From: an uncultured Methanomicrobiales archaeon
GTDB taxonomy: Archaea > Thermoplasmatota > Thermoplasmata > Methanomassiliicoccales > Methanomethylophilaceae
DNA length: 64,000 bases
NCBI GenBank assembly: GCA_937892275.1
Contig: CALAVG010000232.1
Location: 1 to 64,000, forward strand
Reading direction: 5' to 3'
A program made the position numbers and the translations under genes. Shown piece after piece: positions 50,868-60,177 of this stretch. The notes under the pieces were generated by a model, which worked only from the letters and a program-made list of their open reading frames with translations, did no database searches and was not told where the DNA came from. Every line of letters starts with the position of its first letter. Position 1 is the stretch's first letter.

Positions 50868-51302
50868 TCACTGCATCGAGGCCTGCTGCCTGTTCATGTA
50901 TTCGACTTGAACGGCCTCGGATACCGTCGAAAGGGCCTGCTGGACCTCCTGAAGGGCGTCCACGGTCTTCTTCAGTGCTTCCGAGAGTTCGGCAGCGTTC
51001 GCTTCCATGTACTTGTTCGCATCCTCGGGGGTCTTCTCGACGGATATTCCGGATCCGACTCCGACGACGATGTTCTTGTTGGAAGTGACCTTGACGTTCA
51101 TGAAGGACGAAGCTCCGATAGGGACCATGATCTCATCTCCCTCTTTCGCAGCCATCAGGGCCTTGATCGATTCGTTGGCCATGTTGACCTCGTCGAGGGT
51201 AGAGCGCAGGACAGTGACCTGACGCGAGAGTGCTTCGGTCCTGTTCTTGTAGCTCTCCATCAGAGCTAGCATCTGACGGAGTTCGTCGTCGTTCATGTTC
51301 AC
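50868..51302 (-). CDS. pfdA: Prefoldin subunit alpha
   Basis: 144 residues. Two long coiled-coil helices (about 1-45 and 95-140) joined by a beta-hairpin region (MVPIGASSFMNVKVTSNKNIVVGVGSGISVEKT) typical of prefoldin alpha. Forms the jellyfish-shaped hexamer (two alpha, four beta) that hands unfolded proteins to the thermosome. Overlaps the LX gene by 4 nt, 10 nt before ftsY. Confidence 0.95.
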   Translation of the reverse strand: MNMNDDELRQMLALMESYKNRTEALSRQVTVLRSTLDEVNMANESIKALMAAKEGDEIMVPIGASSFMNVKVTSNKNIVVGVGSGISVEKTPEDANKYMEANAAELSEALKKTVDALQEVQQALSTVSEAVQVEYMNRQQASMQ

Positions 51303-51526
51303 TCACCGATCTGGTATTTCACGACGTGGTTGGTGACTTCTTCTGCGGAGAGCTCCTTGACCTCGGCGATGTTGATCTGCCATCTCTTCAGCTTGTGCTT
51401 GCTTCCGATGGTCGAGAGTGCCTTCTCCTTGACTGCCGCCTCATCAGCAGCTGCCATCTCTACAGCGAAAGGCTGCTGCTTCTGCCTGGGGTCGGCATAT
51501 GTTCCTGATATGAGGAATGCTTTCAT
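51299..51526 (-). CDS. rplX: Ribosomal protein LX (eL20-like)
   Basis: 75-residue archaeal large-subunit protein (MKAFLISGTYADPRQKQQPF...KLKRWQINIAEVKELS). First gene of LX-pfdA-ftsY; its stop overlaps the prefoldin start (ATGA). Typical length for the LX/L18a family. Confidence 0.94.
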   Translation of the reverse strand: MKAFLISGTYADPRQKQQPFAVEMAAADEAAVKEKALSTIGSKHKLKRWQINIAEVKELSAEEVTNHVVKYQIGE

Positions 51527-51638
51527 TTTATTACCTGAGACACGTGATAAAGGTCTTATTAATAAAGGTTACGCGTTAATTTAGAGGGTGAAGAACGGTT
51601 TTAAGCACAGGATTTCGGATGATTTCCACATGTGCCAG

Positions 51639-52868
51639 TCAGAACAGTTTTTCCTTTTTGCTCTCTTCCGACGCGAATCCGTAACTGGCGTATTTCCTTC
51701 CGATCAGGAATATGGCGGCGTATTCGGGTGCGGTGGTCTCCCCGCTGAGCTCGAAGTGCTGTCCCTTCATGTCGAGGGACATGTCCTTCCTCATGGTGAT
51801 CTTCACCTCTTCGTCGCTGTATTCGTCCGGTACGGCCATCTGCAGGGGATCGAAATCCGTAAGTTGGGCACGTGTGATGGGTGTGACCCTAAGACCGCTC
51901 TTCCCGTGTATGGATCCAGGGAGACGTATCAGCCTCTTGATGTCCGCGGTGACGGGTTCATCGACCTCTCCGGACAGGCGGGGCGCCATGTCCTCCTTCA
52001 TCACCTTCACGAGCAGATTCTGGGTCGACTGGTTCAGCATCGCCATTGTGTTTTTCTCGAACAGGAGCCCCCTTGTCTTCTTGAGCTCCTCCTGTGCCTT
52101 GTAGATCGTGGTCGACTGGCTGCCTTTGATGCTCGGATATTCCTTCTTGAAATCCTTCACATCTCCGTCGCAGAGGTCGTTGACGACGTCCATGAGAGAG
52201 TTCCTCATCATCAGTTTCCATCCTCCCGAGTCCGCGGAGGGTATGAGGCGGTCCTTCGCTATGTTGGTGCGGACCCCGTTGCCCGTGGCGACCTGGGATG
52301 TGGCTACTCTGTTGTAGGGGAAGACCCAGTCTATGTTGAGACCGGAACCCGTGATGAAGTCCACGAGCTCCCTCCTCTCCGGTGAACCCAATCCCATGAT
52401 GTCCGGTGTCCTCACGTGCGCGTGGTAACCCCTTCCTCCGGAGAACGTGATGTGGATCTGGTCCTCTTGGAATCCCAGGTTGTCCATCAGGAACCTGTCC
52501 ACCAGGCGCATCATCTGCGAGCGGATCTCGATGAGCATCTCCGCATAGGTCATGTTCCCTGCACCCTCAAGGTGGTCGGCGTCGAGATCGAAGATGAGCT
52601 CCGCCCCCATCCAGCCCTTCTCGTCCATGGTGGGCGCATCGGGTTTGCGGTAGTACGATGTGGAATAGTAGCTGTGCGAAGGTACCTGTCCCGCCATGAA
52701 TCTGTGCAACTCCGCAGAGTTGCTGAAGGCCATGTGCCTCTGGACATAGGTCTTGTCGAAGAACATGAATCCGAACTCCCTGCGGGTGAACCTGTCCGGC
52801 AATGACGGCGTGTTCGCCTTGTAGTATTTCCTGAACGCCTTCAGGAGGAAGCGTTGGTTCGAATCCAT
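51639..52868 (-). CDS. priS: DNA primase catalytic subunit PriS
   Basis: 409 residues. Archaeo-eukaryotic primase catalytic domain: ELIFDLDADHLEG with the metal-binding Asp residues (about 92-104), HITFSGGRGYHAHVR (SGGRG-H motif near 150) and GVRTNIAKDRLIPSAD. Makes RNA/DNA primers, together with PriL encoded at 37967-39031. ATG 52868 (MDSNQRFLLKAFRKYY) fits the family start. Confidence 0.95.
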   Translation of the reverse strand: MDSNQRFLLKAFRKYYKANTPSLPDRFTRREFGFMFFDKTYVQRHMAFSNSAELHRFMAGQVPSHSYYSTSYYRKPDAPTMDEKGWMGAELIFDLDADHLEGAGNMTYAEMLIEIRSQMMRLVDRFLMDNLGFQEDQIHITFSGGRGYHAHVRTPDIMGLGSPERRELVDFITGSGLNIDWVFPYNRVATSQVATGNGVRTNIAKDRLIPSADSGGWKLMMRNSLMDVVNDLCDGDVKDFKKEYPSIKGSQSTTIYKAQEELKKTRGLLFEKNTMAMLNQSTQNLLVKVMKEDMAPRLSGEVDEPVTADIKRLIRLPGSIHGKSGLRVTPITRAQLTDFDPLQMAVPDEYSDEEVKITMRKDMSLDMKGQHFELSGETTAPEYAAIFLIGRKYASYGFASEESKKEKLF

Positions 52869-52968
52869 CGCGACGACAATCTACGATTGTTTTCTTTAAT
52901 GTATTGTTGACCCGCAGCATGCGAAGAATTGTCTATATATTGTGTGAAGTATGGATGATTGATAACAG

Positions 52969-55560
52969 ATGTCGCGCTCGAAGAGGCAGGAGGCTTATCT
53001 TGATTTCATTATTAGGGAGTATGGTTTCGAGACCGATTTCAGGGACGAACCGCTTCCTGAGGAAGCGGGAAAGCTAAAGGATTCGTTCTTAAAAGACCCA
53101 TACCGTTCACTTTTTGAACTAGGATTTACGGAAAAGAAGGACTGGTTCTCGCCCAGCCTCGGTTATCTGTATAAGGTCTCCAACGAGTTCCTTGCTGCAT
53201 TGACACACATACCGGATTTGGAGATTTCTAGGCAGAATGCCCAGATCGATTATTCGGCGGACCTTTCGCATCTTGTCCGTTCTGTCCCGTTCATCCCTGG
53301 TTCAGATTTGGTTACCCGCCAATGGATTTTCTTGATATGGGAGAGGCTTATGAACATCTTCAGGATGGACATAACGTCATTCGATGGTACTGTAGAACTC
53401 TATTTCGCTTCACGCAGTAATGACATACACGCTCCTGGAAGGATCTTCTTCCATCTGGTCGAGAATACGAAGCCGAATCTGCCATATCCGTTCGCCTTCA
53501 TGGCTACATACTCTCCCGATTCGGATGATGGAAAGCCAAAACCCCATCTCCCGTTGAGACACGCTCTCGATGAATACAAAGGGGACAATCGCAGGATGTT
53601 GGACTTATTGTCAAGCCTTACCAAAGCATCTGAAAGGAGCGACTTCATCTCGGAACTGATGGAATCGGGAGAATTGTTCCATCCTCTGGGATTCAATTCC
53701 GAGGAAGCATACAGGTTCCTCAACGAAGTGCCAGTTTATGAGGAATGCGGTATTCTTTGCAGGATTCCCAATTGGTGGAAACGCCGTCGTTCTACGTCAC
53801 TTTCGATTCAGATCGATCCAGGGACGTCCTTCATGGGCACGGACTCGATCCTCAGTTGTGTACCGACCATGTATGTCGACGGCGTGCCTATGACAGAGGA
53901 GGAAATACGCCGTCTGCTGGAAGAGACCGAAGGTCTCGCTCTCCTAAAGGGTAGATGGGTTGAAGTGAATCATGATTATCTGCGCAGAATGTTGGATAAT
54001 ATTGAGGAGATACGGCAGCAGTATGGTGACGGTATTTCCTTTTCAGACGCTTTCAAACTCTCTCTTGGACTAGACGCGCGCGGAGACGAGAATCTGGATA
54101 TCGGAATATCCAACTCACAATGGATTTCACAGGCCTTCTCGGCGGCCCGTGAACGTTCCGTGGAAGAGTTTGAGATATCGCAGGATTTTCAGGGGACGCT
54201 CAGACCATATCAGGATTCGGGCGTAAGGTGGCTCTCACAGCTGTCGGATCTGGGTTTCGGAGCATGTCTGGCTGATGATATGGGATTGGGGAAATCTGCG
54301 CAGATGCTAGCGTATCTGGAATCTACAAGGGAATCCGGTGACCGCTATCTTTTGGTGGTTCCAGCGTCCCTTATCGGAAATTGGCAGAGAGAGATCTCCA
54401 AATTCACGCCCGATCTTGATTATTGCGTTTTTTCCAAAAAAGGGGACAGTATAGGAAGCAATACACTCACAATCACGACCTATGGGATGGTATCGAGGCA
54501 TATAGACGAGATGAAATCCGTAGGATGGAAGTCCATCATCCTTGACGAGGCACAAGCCATCAAGAACTCCGGTACCAAACAATCCAAAGCCATACGCACT
54601 CTGAATGCGGATTTCAAGGTGGCCATGACCGGAACGCCGGTGGAGAACAGGTTAGAGGATCTGTGGTCGTTGTTCGATTTCGTCAATCCAGGACTTCTGG
54701 GGACTATGTCCGAGTTCAAGGAATTCACCGACAAGATGTTGGACACTGGAGGCTATTCTAGGCTCAGAAGCATGACATCGCCCTTCGTTCTCAGGAGACT
54801 GAAGACTGATAAGTCCATTATAGACGACCTCCCGGATAAACTCGAGACTGTGGAGATGATCTCTCTGTCCAAGAAGCAACGCGTACTCTATACAGAGGTC
54901 CTGGAGGAGTTCGCGAATGCAGTTGAGAACAGCGAGAACAGGGCAGGTCTGATCTTCTCGGTCATCACCAAATTCAAGCAGATATGTAATCACCCTGATC
55001 AGTACTTGGGCCAAAAGGTCTTTGACGAGAAGGAGAGCGGAAAGTTCGCGATGCTCAGGGAGATATGTGAGGCAATCTGTGAACAGAGGGAGAAGGTGCT
55101 CGTGTTCACGCAATACAAGGAGATGACGGGACCATTGAGCGATTTCTTATCCGAGGTATTCGGCCGTAAAGGATTGGTGTTCCATGGAGGAATGACAAAG
55201 AAGGCGAGGGATGAGGCAGTGGTGAGATTCAATGCGGAGAACGAGTACATCCCGTACATGGTGATTTCTATCAAGGCAGGCGGGACCGGGCTCAATCTGA
55301 CTTCGGCCAACCATGTGATACATTTCGACAGATGGTGGAATCCTGCGGTGGAGAATCAGGCGACCGATAGAGCATTCCGTATAGGACAGACCAAGGATGT
55401 GTTGGTCCACAAGTTTGTATGCGAAGGTACGTTGGAAGAGAAGATAGATGCCATGATCCAATCCAAGAAGAAGCTGGCCGAGGATGTGATTGGTGAGGGC
55501 GAGTCATGGATATCGAGCATGAATAACGAAGAACTCATGAAGTTGTTCAGGTTGGAATGA
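52969..55560 (+). CDS. SNF2-family helicase with DUF3670
   Basis: 863 residues. N-terminal 280 residues not recognised, then the SNF2-associated DUF3670 region (FPVYEECGILCRIPNWW-like segment, LLKGRWVEVNHDYL, about 255-345), the SNF2 ATPase with DDMGLGKSAQ (Walker A, near 430) and ILDEAQAIKN (Walker B, near 525), and the C-terminal helicase lobe (VFHGGMTKKARDEAVVRF, GTGLNLTSANHVIHFDRWWNPAVENQATDRAFRIGQ). A DNA-dependent translocase that remodels protein-DNA complexes. It pairs with a SWIM protein 5 nt downstream. AT-richer codon use than the neighbours suggests acquisition. Confidence 0.93.
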   Translation: MSRSKRQEAYLDFIIREYGFETDFRDEPLPEEAGKLKDSFLKDPYRSLFELGFTEKKDWFSPSLGYLYKVSNEFLAALTHIPDLEISRQNAQIDYSADLSHLVRSVPFIPGSDLVTRQWIFLIWERLMNIFRMDITSFDGTVELYFASRSNDIHAPGRIFFHLVENTKPNLPYPFAFMATYSPDSDDGKPKPHLPLRHALDEYKGDNRRMLDLLSSLTKASERSDFISELMESGELFHPLGFNSEEAYRFLNEVPVYEECGILCRIPNWWKRRRSTSLSIQIDPGTSFMGTDSILSCVPTMYVDGVPMTEEEIRRLLEETEGLALLKGRWVEVNHDYLRRMLDNIEEIRQQYGDGISFSDAFKLSLGLDARGDENLDIGISNSQWISQAFSAARERSVEEFEISQDFQGTLRPYQDSGVRWLSQLSDLGFGACLADDMGLGKSAQMLAYLESTRESGDRYLLVVPASLIGNWQREISKFTPDLDYCVFSKKGDSIGSNTLTITTYGMVSRHIDEMKSVGWKSIILDEAQAIKNSGTKQSKAIRTLNADFKVAMTGTPVENRLEDLWSLFDFVNPGLLGTMSEFKEFTDKMLDTGGYSRLRSMTSPFVLRRLKTDKSIIDDLPDKLETVEMISLSKKQRVLYTEVLEEFANAVENSENRAGLIFSVITKFKQICNHPDQYLGQKVFDEKESGKFAMLREICEAICEQREKVLVFTQYKEMTGPLSDFLSEVFGRKGLVFHGGMTKKARDEAVVRFNAENEYIPYMVISIKAGGTGLNLTSANHVIHFDRWWNPAVENQATDRAFRIGQTKDVLVHKFVCEGTLEEKIDAMIQSKKKLAEDVIGEGESWISSMNNEELMKLFRLE

Positions 55561-55564
55561 TAGC

Positions 55565-56188
55565 ATGGATGTCGATCTTATACCAAAAGGGAGGAGAATC
55601 GCGGAAAGATGGTGGGGGAAATCCTGGGTAACGAATCTGGAGAGTTATGCGGACTACTCCAACCGCTTGCCTAGGGGCAAGAGCTATCTCCGCAACGGTG
55701 CAGTAAGGTCCATGGACATCGACAAAGGTTCCATCAAGGCATCCGTTCAGGGATCCAAGGCCAAGCCATACAAGGTGTCCGTTAGCATACAGCCATTGCT
55801 AGATGGGGAGAAGATGAAGCTCACGGAGCGTTGCGGTAACAGGATACAGAGTCTGGATTCTCTGATCGATGGGGACATTCCTCAGGACATCGCAGATATC
55901 TTTGTTTCCAGGAACGGTCTTTTCCCTTCACCTAGGGAGATCAGCTTCAAGTGTACCTGTCCAGATTATGCATATATGTGCAAACACGTCGCCGCAACGC
56001 TATATGGCGTTGGGGTGCTGTTCGACAGGGAACCTTTGCTGTTCTTCAGACTAAGAGGGATTGACGTGGACACCCTGGTTAAGAAATCCGTGGAGAGCAG
56101 ATTCGAATCGATGATGAGGAATGCGGATAACAGGACGTCCCGTATGTTGGATGATGACGATATCGATATCTTCGGTGTTCTTGACTGA
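55565..56188 (+). CDS. SWIM zinc-finger protein
   Basis: 207 residues. N-terminal RRIAERWWGKSWVTNLESYADYSNRLPRGKSY is the recurrent start of SNF2-partner SWIM proteins; the zinc site is CTCPDYAYMCKH (C-x-C-xn-C-x-H, about 130-141). Binds DNA or protein; always found with the DUF3670-type SNF2 helicase, here 5 nt after it. The 3' end overlaps the convergent 485-residue ORF by 110 nt. Confidence 0.9.
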   Translation: MDVDLIPKGRRIAERWWGKSWVTNLESYADYSNRLPRGKSYLRNGAVRSMDIDKGSIKASVQGSKAKPYKVSVSIQPLLDGEKMKLTERCGNRIQSLDSLIDGDIPQDIADIFVSRNGLFPSPREISFKCTCPDYAYMCKHVAATLYGVGVLFDREPLLFFRLRGIDVDTLVKKSVESRFESMMRNADNRTSRMLDDDDIDIFGVLD

Positions 56189-57536
56189 AGTGGGGATTTG
56201 AAGGATGACCGTATGCGTCCCATAGCGATTGTGTCTTCCAGAATCTGCTGTATTCGCTGCAATAGTCCTCTACCCAATCCGGAGCTCCTGGTGTATCGCA
56301 GACGTCATCCATAAGCCACATGACACGGGCCACCGATTCGAAAGTGTCCCTGGATCTCTTGCCGAATTCCAGCATGCGTTTGCAAATCTCTGCCGTGGCC
56401 GTCACATCTCCGGTGTCAAGAAGCACCTCGGCCAGTTGGAACAGACCGTCGATATCATCATCCATGAGTCCGTCGATTGTCCTGTAACCATCTGAAAGTA
56501 TGAGGTCGGATACTTCACTGTGCATTCCATTCCTGGCGAAGAACAGTAGTTTCTGTGGATTGTTGTAAGATTTCGGGTCCCACACCATAGAGATCAATTC
56601 TTTGACAGTGATCTCCGGATGCTGTGCGAGAGCTTCCTCCAACCTATGTGCGCTCGGTTCCTGGACGAACGCATCTATGTATAAGCCATCATCATCAGGG
56701 ATTCCTAGATGGGTCTGTAGTCTGGCCATCTCGAGAGGGTGGTCGAGGGATATCTTCATCTGACTGAGAGCACGGGCGAGAAGAGAGGCTGTTTCTTTTC
56801 TACCTCTTTCTACCATCCTTCTGATGGAGTAGTTCGCTTCGTTGAAGGAATCGAACAGTCCGAGCAAATACCTATGGTCGATATCCTGCATAGCATCCGG
56901 CAGGGCCTCGTCCATGGCCTGCAGTGAACGGTATCCTATCGAGTCCATCGTTATGGCCGAACTCATGGCATCGCACAACGTACTTTTTGGGATGCAGTCC
57001 TTAAGCCATGGGGCGGGGATGCGACCATCCAATCCTATTAGGGCGTTGAGTGCTTCTGTACATGATAGGGACCATTCCTTCCCAAGGATGAGTTCCTTCA
57101 GAAGCTTTGCGCCTATGGACATGTCGAATCTGTCGAATTCCAGACATGCTTCATGACCGCATACTAGAATGTCCAGGGCTTGATAGTCATCCATACCCTC
57201 AGTAGATTTCATTAGTTCGTCTATGGAATCTCTGTAGCATTGCAGATTGTCTCCGCGCCATGGTTCGTGCTCTAATTCTTCGTCAAAATCCGGATGGTTC
57301 ATTATAATGAACGGAAGATCGTAGCCAGAGACATAGTCATTGGTTTCGTAGGAGTCGGTGATTTCGATTACCTCCTCATCATCCGAGTCGCATTCAATGA
57401 ATACCCTGGTAACGTTACCCCGTTCATTCAAGATCAATACGGCCTCCCTGCTGCCATAATACGAAGATATTCTATAACGCCTGATGTATTGGCCGGATAG
57501 TATCCTTGAATCTGTTTCTTTCTGGATCACGTTCAT
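56079..57536 (-). CDS. Unknown 485-residue protein convergent with SNF2-SWIM
   Basis: Mostly helical protein with acidic runs (for example ECDSDDEEVIEITDSYE). No catalytic motif that I recognise. Residues about 1-440 have normal composition; the last 45 (from about the HPSNPHFSQEHRRYRYRHHP segment) are the antisense of the SWIM gene and look like non-coding sequence read through, so an original stop near 56200 was probably lost or a frameshift occurred. Ends in TAA, unlike nearly all genes here. The SNF2-SWIM pair plus this gene form one island between core genes. Confidence 0.7.
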   Translation of the reverse strand: MNVIQKETDSRILSGQYIRRYRISSYYGSREAVLILNERGNVTRVFIECDSDDEEVIEITDSYETNDYVSGYDLPFIIMNHPDFDEELEHEPWRGDNLQCYRDSIDELMKSTEGMDDYQALDILVCGHEACLEFDRFDMSIGAKLLKELILGKEWSLSCTEALNALIGLDGRIPAPWLKDCIPKSTLCDAMSSAITMDSIGYRSLQAMDEALPDAMQDIDHRYLLGLFDSFNEANYSIRRMVERGRKETASLLARALSQMKISLDHPLEMARLQTHLGIPDDDGLYIDAFVQEPSAHRLEEALAQHPEITVKELISMVWDPKSYNNPQKLLFFARNGMHSEVSDLILSDGYRTIDGLMDDDIDGLFQLAEVLLDTGDVTATAEICKRMLEFGKRSRDTFESVARVMWLMDDVCDTPGAPDWVEDYCSEYSRFWKTQSLWDAYGHPSNPHFSQEHRRYRYRHHPTYGTSCYPHSSSSIRICSPRIS

Positions 57537-57879
57537 GACTGGTACACTTTGTATTGAGTATTATGTCAGGAGTATACAATGTTTACCGTAAGCAGTCCTT
57601 GAAGACCGATCGTCCATAGCTACATGGAGGATGTATAGATCCTCTACAGAGAACAGCCATGTTTCTGATGTCCAGTCAATGCTCAATCGGTTCTCTGTAG
57701 GTCTGTAACAAGTTCAGGTCTAGATTCCACTCAGTCAATAGATAGTACGATGTACTACACCATAAGTTTCTCACGAAGTCTGTGCTTAGTACACAGGCTT
57801 TGCAAGTCTGCCCGAACCTATGGAGCACTGTCCCTACGTCTGACAACACTTTATAATCGATTGACCCGTTTAGTCACAC
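57537..57879. other. Palindrome-rich intergenic region before an MFS exporter
   Basis: 343 nt without a supported ORF. Holds an 11-bp perfect inverted repeat CTACAGAGAAC (57644-57654) / GTTCTCTGTAG (57690-57700), a compact palindrome TAGTAC-GAT-GTACTA (57743-57757), and a TATA box CTTTATAATCG (about 57850-57860), 25 nt before the MFS start. The palindromes look like regulator-binding sites for the exporter; the regulator is not adjacent. Confidence 0.5.
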
Positions 57880-59301
57880 ATGTCTACTGAAAGCGAACCT
57901 AAGAACAATAACAGAATCATCCTGTTCGCGTTGATCCTGGGAACTTTCATGACCGCATTGGATGCCACGATCGTATCGGTCGCCCTCCCTACCATGGCGG
58001 AGGAACTGCTCCAGGCCGGACATGACACGTCCAACATCTCATGGGTTCTGCTGGTGTACACCCTCATGCTCTGCTGTTTCATCCTGCTTTGGTCCAAGCT
58101 GGGATCCAACATAGGGTACAAGAAGGTCTTCGTGGTAGGGATATCTATCTTCACGGTCACATCCCTCCTCATAGGACTCTGCGGGTTCATCGAGCAGCTC
58201 GGATTGACCGCGATAATCATCCTCCGTGCGGTCCAGGGTATCGGTGCCGGTATGGCAACGGCCATGTCCCTCGCAATGGTATCCGCCTACCTCCCCAAGG
58301 AGATCAGGGGATCGTCCATCGGTGCGGTCACACTTGCCGCATCCGCGGGAACGGCGTTCGGACCTGCGATAGGAGGTATCCTCACCACGTTCCACTGGTC
58401 GTACATATTCTTCATCAACGTCCCCATTGGACTCATCTGCGTGTTCCTCTGTCTGAAGTATATGAATGTGCCCGAGAAGCTGGACGCTGCCAAGAAGAAG
58501 CTGGATTACGTCGGCGCGGCATTCCTCTTCGTGATGATATTCGCTCTGATATACTATCTGAACGAAGGTGCCGATCTCGGATGGACGTCCGACATCGGTA
58601 TCGCACTGATATTCGTGATGATGATCTTCGCAGGACTGATATTCTGGTGGGAACAGAAGGTGGATGACCCCCTCATATCCTTGGATATGCTCAGGAACAC
58701 CAACATAAGGCGCAGCTGTCTTGTGGGGATGCTGCTGTTCATGGCGATGGCCGGAAGCTATCTGCTCTTGCCCTATTACCTGCAGTTCGTGCAGGGATAC
58801 GAGACGATCGAGTACGGATTCATCCTCATCGCCAACTCGATGGGCATGATGGTTGCTGGACCCATAGTCGGGAAGGTAGCGGACCGTACCGGTAAGAACA
58901 AGATGTTCGTCGTCGCCGGAGCGCTGATATGCGCAGTCGGATTCTTCATGTTGATGGGATTCGGGAACGGCACGGGACTCACGTACATCCTGATATCGCT
59001 GTTCGTGATGGGTGCCGGAATCGGAATGGCGCTCGTAGCGTCCACCAACCTCAGCTTCGAATACATCCAAGAAGGGGAGGATGGACAGCTCTCGGGTATC
59101 ACCAATACATTCAGGCAGGCCGGGAGCTCTGCTGGAGTGGCCATCCTCAACGCCGTATTCATGGCATTCCTGATCGGACCCCCTGCAGTGGACCTCATAC
59201 CTGGATTCAGACACGCGTTCTTCATAGCGATGATCATCGCCCTAATCGGATTCGTGATTGCGATGGGTCTGAAGGACAAGGGAAGGTCCGTCGAGGCCTG
59301 A
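57880..59301 (+). CDS. MFS exporter, DHA2 (14-helix) family
   Basis: 473 residues, about fourteen transmembrane helices. Motif D1 (LDATIVSVALPTMAEEL, about 27-43), motif A (GSNIGYKKVF), motif C-like GGILTTFHWSYIFFINVPIG, and motif B (ILRAVQGIGAGM). Proton-driven export of drugs or metabolites of the EmrB/QacA type. A probable leaderless mRNA from the TATA box 25 nt upstream. Substrate unknown. Confidence 0.93.
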   Translation: MSTESEPKNNNRIILFALILGTFMTALDATIVSVALPTMAEELLQAGHDTSNISWVLLVYTLMLCCFILLWSKLGSNIGYKKVFVVGISIFTVTSLLIGLCGFIEQLGLTAIIILRAVQGIGAGMATAMSLAMVSAYLPKEIRGSSIGAVTLAASAGTAFGPAIGGILTTFHWSYIFFINVPIGLICVFLCLKYMNVPEKLDAAKKKLDYVGAAFLFVMIFALIYYLNEGADLGWTSDIGIALIFVMMIFAGLIFWWEQKVDDPLISLDMLRNTNIRRSCLVGMLLFMAMAGSYLLLPYYLQFVQGYETIEYGFILIANSMGMMVAGPIVGKVADRTGKNKMFVVAGALICAVGFFMLMGFGNGTGLTYILISLFVMGAGIGMALVASTNLSFEYIQEGEDGQLSGITNTFRQAGSSAGVAILNAVFMAFLIGPPAVDLIPGFRHAFFIAMIIALIGFVIAMGLKDKGRSVEA

Positions 59302-59688
59302 AACTTCTCAAAGCCGGCGGGAGACCGTCGGCTACTTCAATATCGACCAGATAGGAGCTTAGTGACCAGCTTGTTGGTGATATGGTGGTCGCATCGATAT
59401 CGCTGTACTGCAATCCCTTTGCAAATATAGTAAAGGCTGATCCGGAGAGTTCATAGGTACCAGCACAGGATCCAACCGCATGGGCAAAATCATCGTTATG
59501 GTCACCTCTCAAGCAAGATCGGTACCAATACGCTGGTCACTAAGCTCAACCAGATAAGAACCGGATGAAGGTTATTGGGTATGGCCGGGGAGATTCAATG
59601 GGTGACGCTCTCCCCGGCCTACCCAAGTGGATAATGGATGGCGATTCTTTAGCGTGACCCCTTACGTCCGGAGTGTTCGGACATGAGT
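59302..59688. other. Gene-free region with long hairpin and tRNA-like sequence
   Basis: 387 nt after the MFS gene. The first 270 nt show nothing I can name. 59575-59626 is a long stem, and 59636-59708 (extending into the next annotated frame) has tRNA-like elements; both are described separately. Confidence 0.5.
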
Positions 59689-59708
59689 TCAATTCCCGTC
59701 TCGCATCC
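59575..59708 (+). ncRNA. Candidate structured RNA: 17-bp hairpin plus tRNA-like remnant
   Basis: A stem TTGGGTA (59575-59581), one bulged base, GGCCGGGGAG (59583-59592), a 17-nt loop, CTCCCCGGCC (59610-59619) and TACCCAA (59620-59626). Then 59636-59708, 73 nt, ends pairing GGAT(G)GCGA with TCGCATCC, contains a 5-bp/7-nt/5-bp stem-loop GTCCG-N7-CGGAC (59666-59682) and a T-loop-like GTTCAATTC (59687-59695), followed by A. No proper D-arm and no U at position 33, so a tRNA decay product or a tRNA-like RNA, not a working tRNA. Confidence 0.35.
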
Positions 59709-60177
59709 AAAGTATAAGAACGGTCACCCGGGTGTATCGGAGATGTGGGAAACTGTTTCCACAATCACTGACAATCCTTTCAGCCTCCCTCTTCCAGTTA
59801 AATGTGTGAAATGGGCAAATCAGATTTTCAGTAGGTATGATGCGGAAGACATCTTCGAGATATAACGGACAGAGGATCTGAGATAGAGTGCAGAGCCATC
59901 TTCTTATTGCAAACATCAGGGGGTGGCCTGCATACATATCAAGCAGACTAGGATAGATAAGGGTCAGGGTAATAGAGCACAGGCTGAAGGTGTCGGCATA
60001 TCGGTCCCGTTCCGTGTATAGTGAATCCGGAATCGATCGACTGATTCCGAACTCGCGGGATCCGAACTCTTTCAGGAGATAGGTCTTGCCGCATTGGCGG
60101 ACCCCTTCCAGGAGCAGAGGTTTGCGATCCGCTGAATTATTCCATTCCAGCAGGTTGTCGTAGATCAGTCTTCTCAT
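59689..60177 (-). pseudogene. Fragment of a DUF4143-type AAA ATPase
   Basis: 162-residue open frame. Residues 1-43 (RRLIYDNLLEWNNSADRKPL, then LLLEGVRQCGKTYLLKEFG with Walker A) are the start of an AAA_14/DUF4143 ATPase, normally about 400-450 residues long. The rest shows no family motifs, no Walker B, and reads like out-of-frame sequence. So a truncated, probably inactive gene. Its ATG overlaps the stop of a HEPN-like fragment. Confidence 0.7.

Noticed and set aside
52855..52870. GGTTCGAATCC, a tRNA T-loop-like sequence at the start of priS
   Set aside because: It lies inside the first priS codons and no acceptor or anticodon pairing can be drawn around it.
58039..59214. 391-residue open frame antisense to the MFS gene
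   Set aside because: Composition is His/Glu/Arg-rich low complexity, produced by the opposite strand of a hydrophobic coding sequence; no family signal, and the MFS gene is certain.
59636..59708. A functional tRNA gene, considered for pyrrolysine tRNA
   Set aside because: The loop in the anticodon position is GAGTGTT, no CTA anticodon, no U33 and no D-arm; only kept as a tRNA-like remnant.
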